This document shows, piece by piece, positions 32,481 to 32,741 of a stretch of DNA of 32,741 nt. The notes beneath the pieces are model-generated. The model saw only the letters and a list, made by a program, of their open reading frames with translations, did no database searches and was not told the DNA's origin. Numbering within the stretch: position 1 is the first letter of the stretch; each line of letters begins with the position of its first letter. The translations under genes and the position numbers were made by a program. Origin of the DNA: an uncultured Octadecabacter sp. (GTDB lineage: Bacteria > Pseudomonadota > Alphaproteobacteria > Rhodobacterales > Rhodobacteraceae); assembly GCA_937969445.1 (NCBI GenBank), contig CALBVZ010000080.1, positions 1-32,741 on the forward strand. The letters are read 5' to 3'.

Positions 32481-32741
32481 CTAACCTTTGTACTTTGACA
32501 GCAACATCGACCCGTTTGTGCCGCCAAATCCGAAGGAGTTGGTCATGACCGTGTCCAGCCCTGCGTCGGCTTTGAATTCGGTCGCGATTTCGGATGGGTC
32601 CAGTGCGGGATCCAAGGTTTCGACGTTGATGGACGGGATGATGTAATCGCCTTGCAGCGCGAGCAAACAGTAAACCGCTTCCTGTGCGCCCGTTGCGCCT
32701 TGGGAGTGACCCGTCATGGATTTGGTGGATGAAATTGGGGG
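32481..32741 (-). CDS. fabB: Beta-ketoacyl-ACP synthase I, FabB (3' part, truncated by window edge)
   Basis: C-terminal 86 residues of a FabB-type condensing enzyme (Claisen condensation of acyl-ACP with malonyl-ACP). The visible sequence starts PPISSTKSMTGHSQGATGAQ, which contains one of the two active-site His residues (KSMTGHS), and NSFGFGGTNGSMLLSK closes the thiolase fold. The QEAVYCLLAL helix resembles FabB more than FabF. The start lies beyond 32741. The gene is on the same strand as the lipoprotein and fabI; fabA is often just upstream of fabB in this group, which the window cannot show. Confidence 0.88.
   Translation of the reverse strand, partial: PPISSTKSMTGHSQGATGAQEAVYCLLALQGDYIIPSINVETLDPALDPSEIATEFKADAGLDTVMTNSFGFGGTNGSMLLSKYKG

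Overview
The window looks like a chromosomal stretch from an alphaproteobacterium of the Rhodobacteraceae (Roseobacter group). The grounds are the moderately GC-rich coding style, the tight ATGA/TAATG gene overlaps, the protein families present (a YiaAB-type protein beside PspA, a short DUF6500-like protein after an FKBP, a fabB/fabI neighbourhood) and the general look of the proteins. I cannot name a genus. No rRNA, tRNA, CRISPR array, integrase or intact insertion sequence was seen.

Region 1 (about 500-12,090) is a self-contained beta-glucan/cello-oligosaccharide utilisation locus. A secreted GH9 endoglucanase (minus strand) is divergent from a LacI-family repressor. The repressor is followed on the plus strand by a periplasmic sugar-binding protein, two ABC permeases, a GH1 beta-glucosidase, the ABC ATPase and a GH3 beta-glucosidase. 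The inferred flow is: GH9 cuts the polymer outside the cytoplasm, the ABC importer takes up the oligosaccharides, and GH1 and GH3 release glucose in the cytoplasm. A perfect 16-bp inverted repeat holding two LacI-like operators lies between GH9 and the repressor. Gene-poor stretches flank the locus (1-503 and 12,087-12,425).

Region 2 (12,426-17,990) holds cell-envelope genes: an MltB-like lytic transglycosylase with a Tat-lipoprotein-like leader, an EEP-family lipoprotein, a CdsA-like/PlsC-like phospholipid pair, and a YiaAB-PspA pair next to a TetR regulator. Three near-identical palindromes (TGAAC-N3-GTTCA) flank the pspA promoter and sit at the tetR start. This suggests a PspA membrane-stress unit controlled by a TetR repressor rather than by PspF and sigma-54.

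Region 3 (18,073-27,067, all minus strand) is mixed metabolism: an enolase-superfamily enzyme with altered catalytic residues, a small orphan protein, a zinc alcohol dehydrogenase, a TetA-like MFS exporter, two alpha/beta hydrolases, an EEP nuclease/phosphatase, a threonine-dehydratase-like enzyme, an L-2-haloacid dehalogenase and a DUF1801 protein. Several of these overlap by a few bases and are probably co-transcribed.

Region 4 (27,162-32,741) contains a SlyD-like FKBP with a DUF6500-like partner and a strong terminator, a secreted esterase divergent from a membrane-embedded AraC regulator, an M50 site-2 protease, fabI, a small lipoprotein, and the 3' part of fabB, cut by the window edge. 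The lipoprotein gene sits between fabB and fabI. It is preceded by a long inverted repeat that would hide its Shine-Dalgarno sequence in an mRNA hairpin ending right before the AUG.

The observations I would follow first are the three-operator TetR-PspA-YiaAB unit, the Shine-Dalgarno-masking hairpin in the fab cluster, the paired LacI operators, and the enolase-superfamily protein lacking the usual first metal-ligand Asp.
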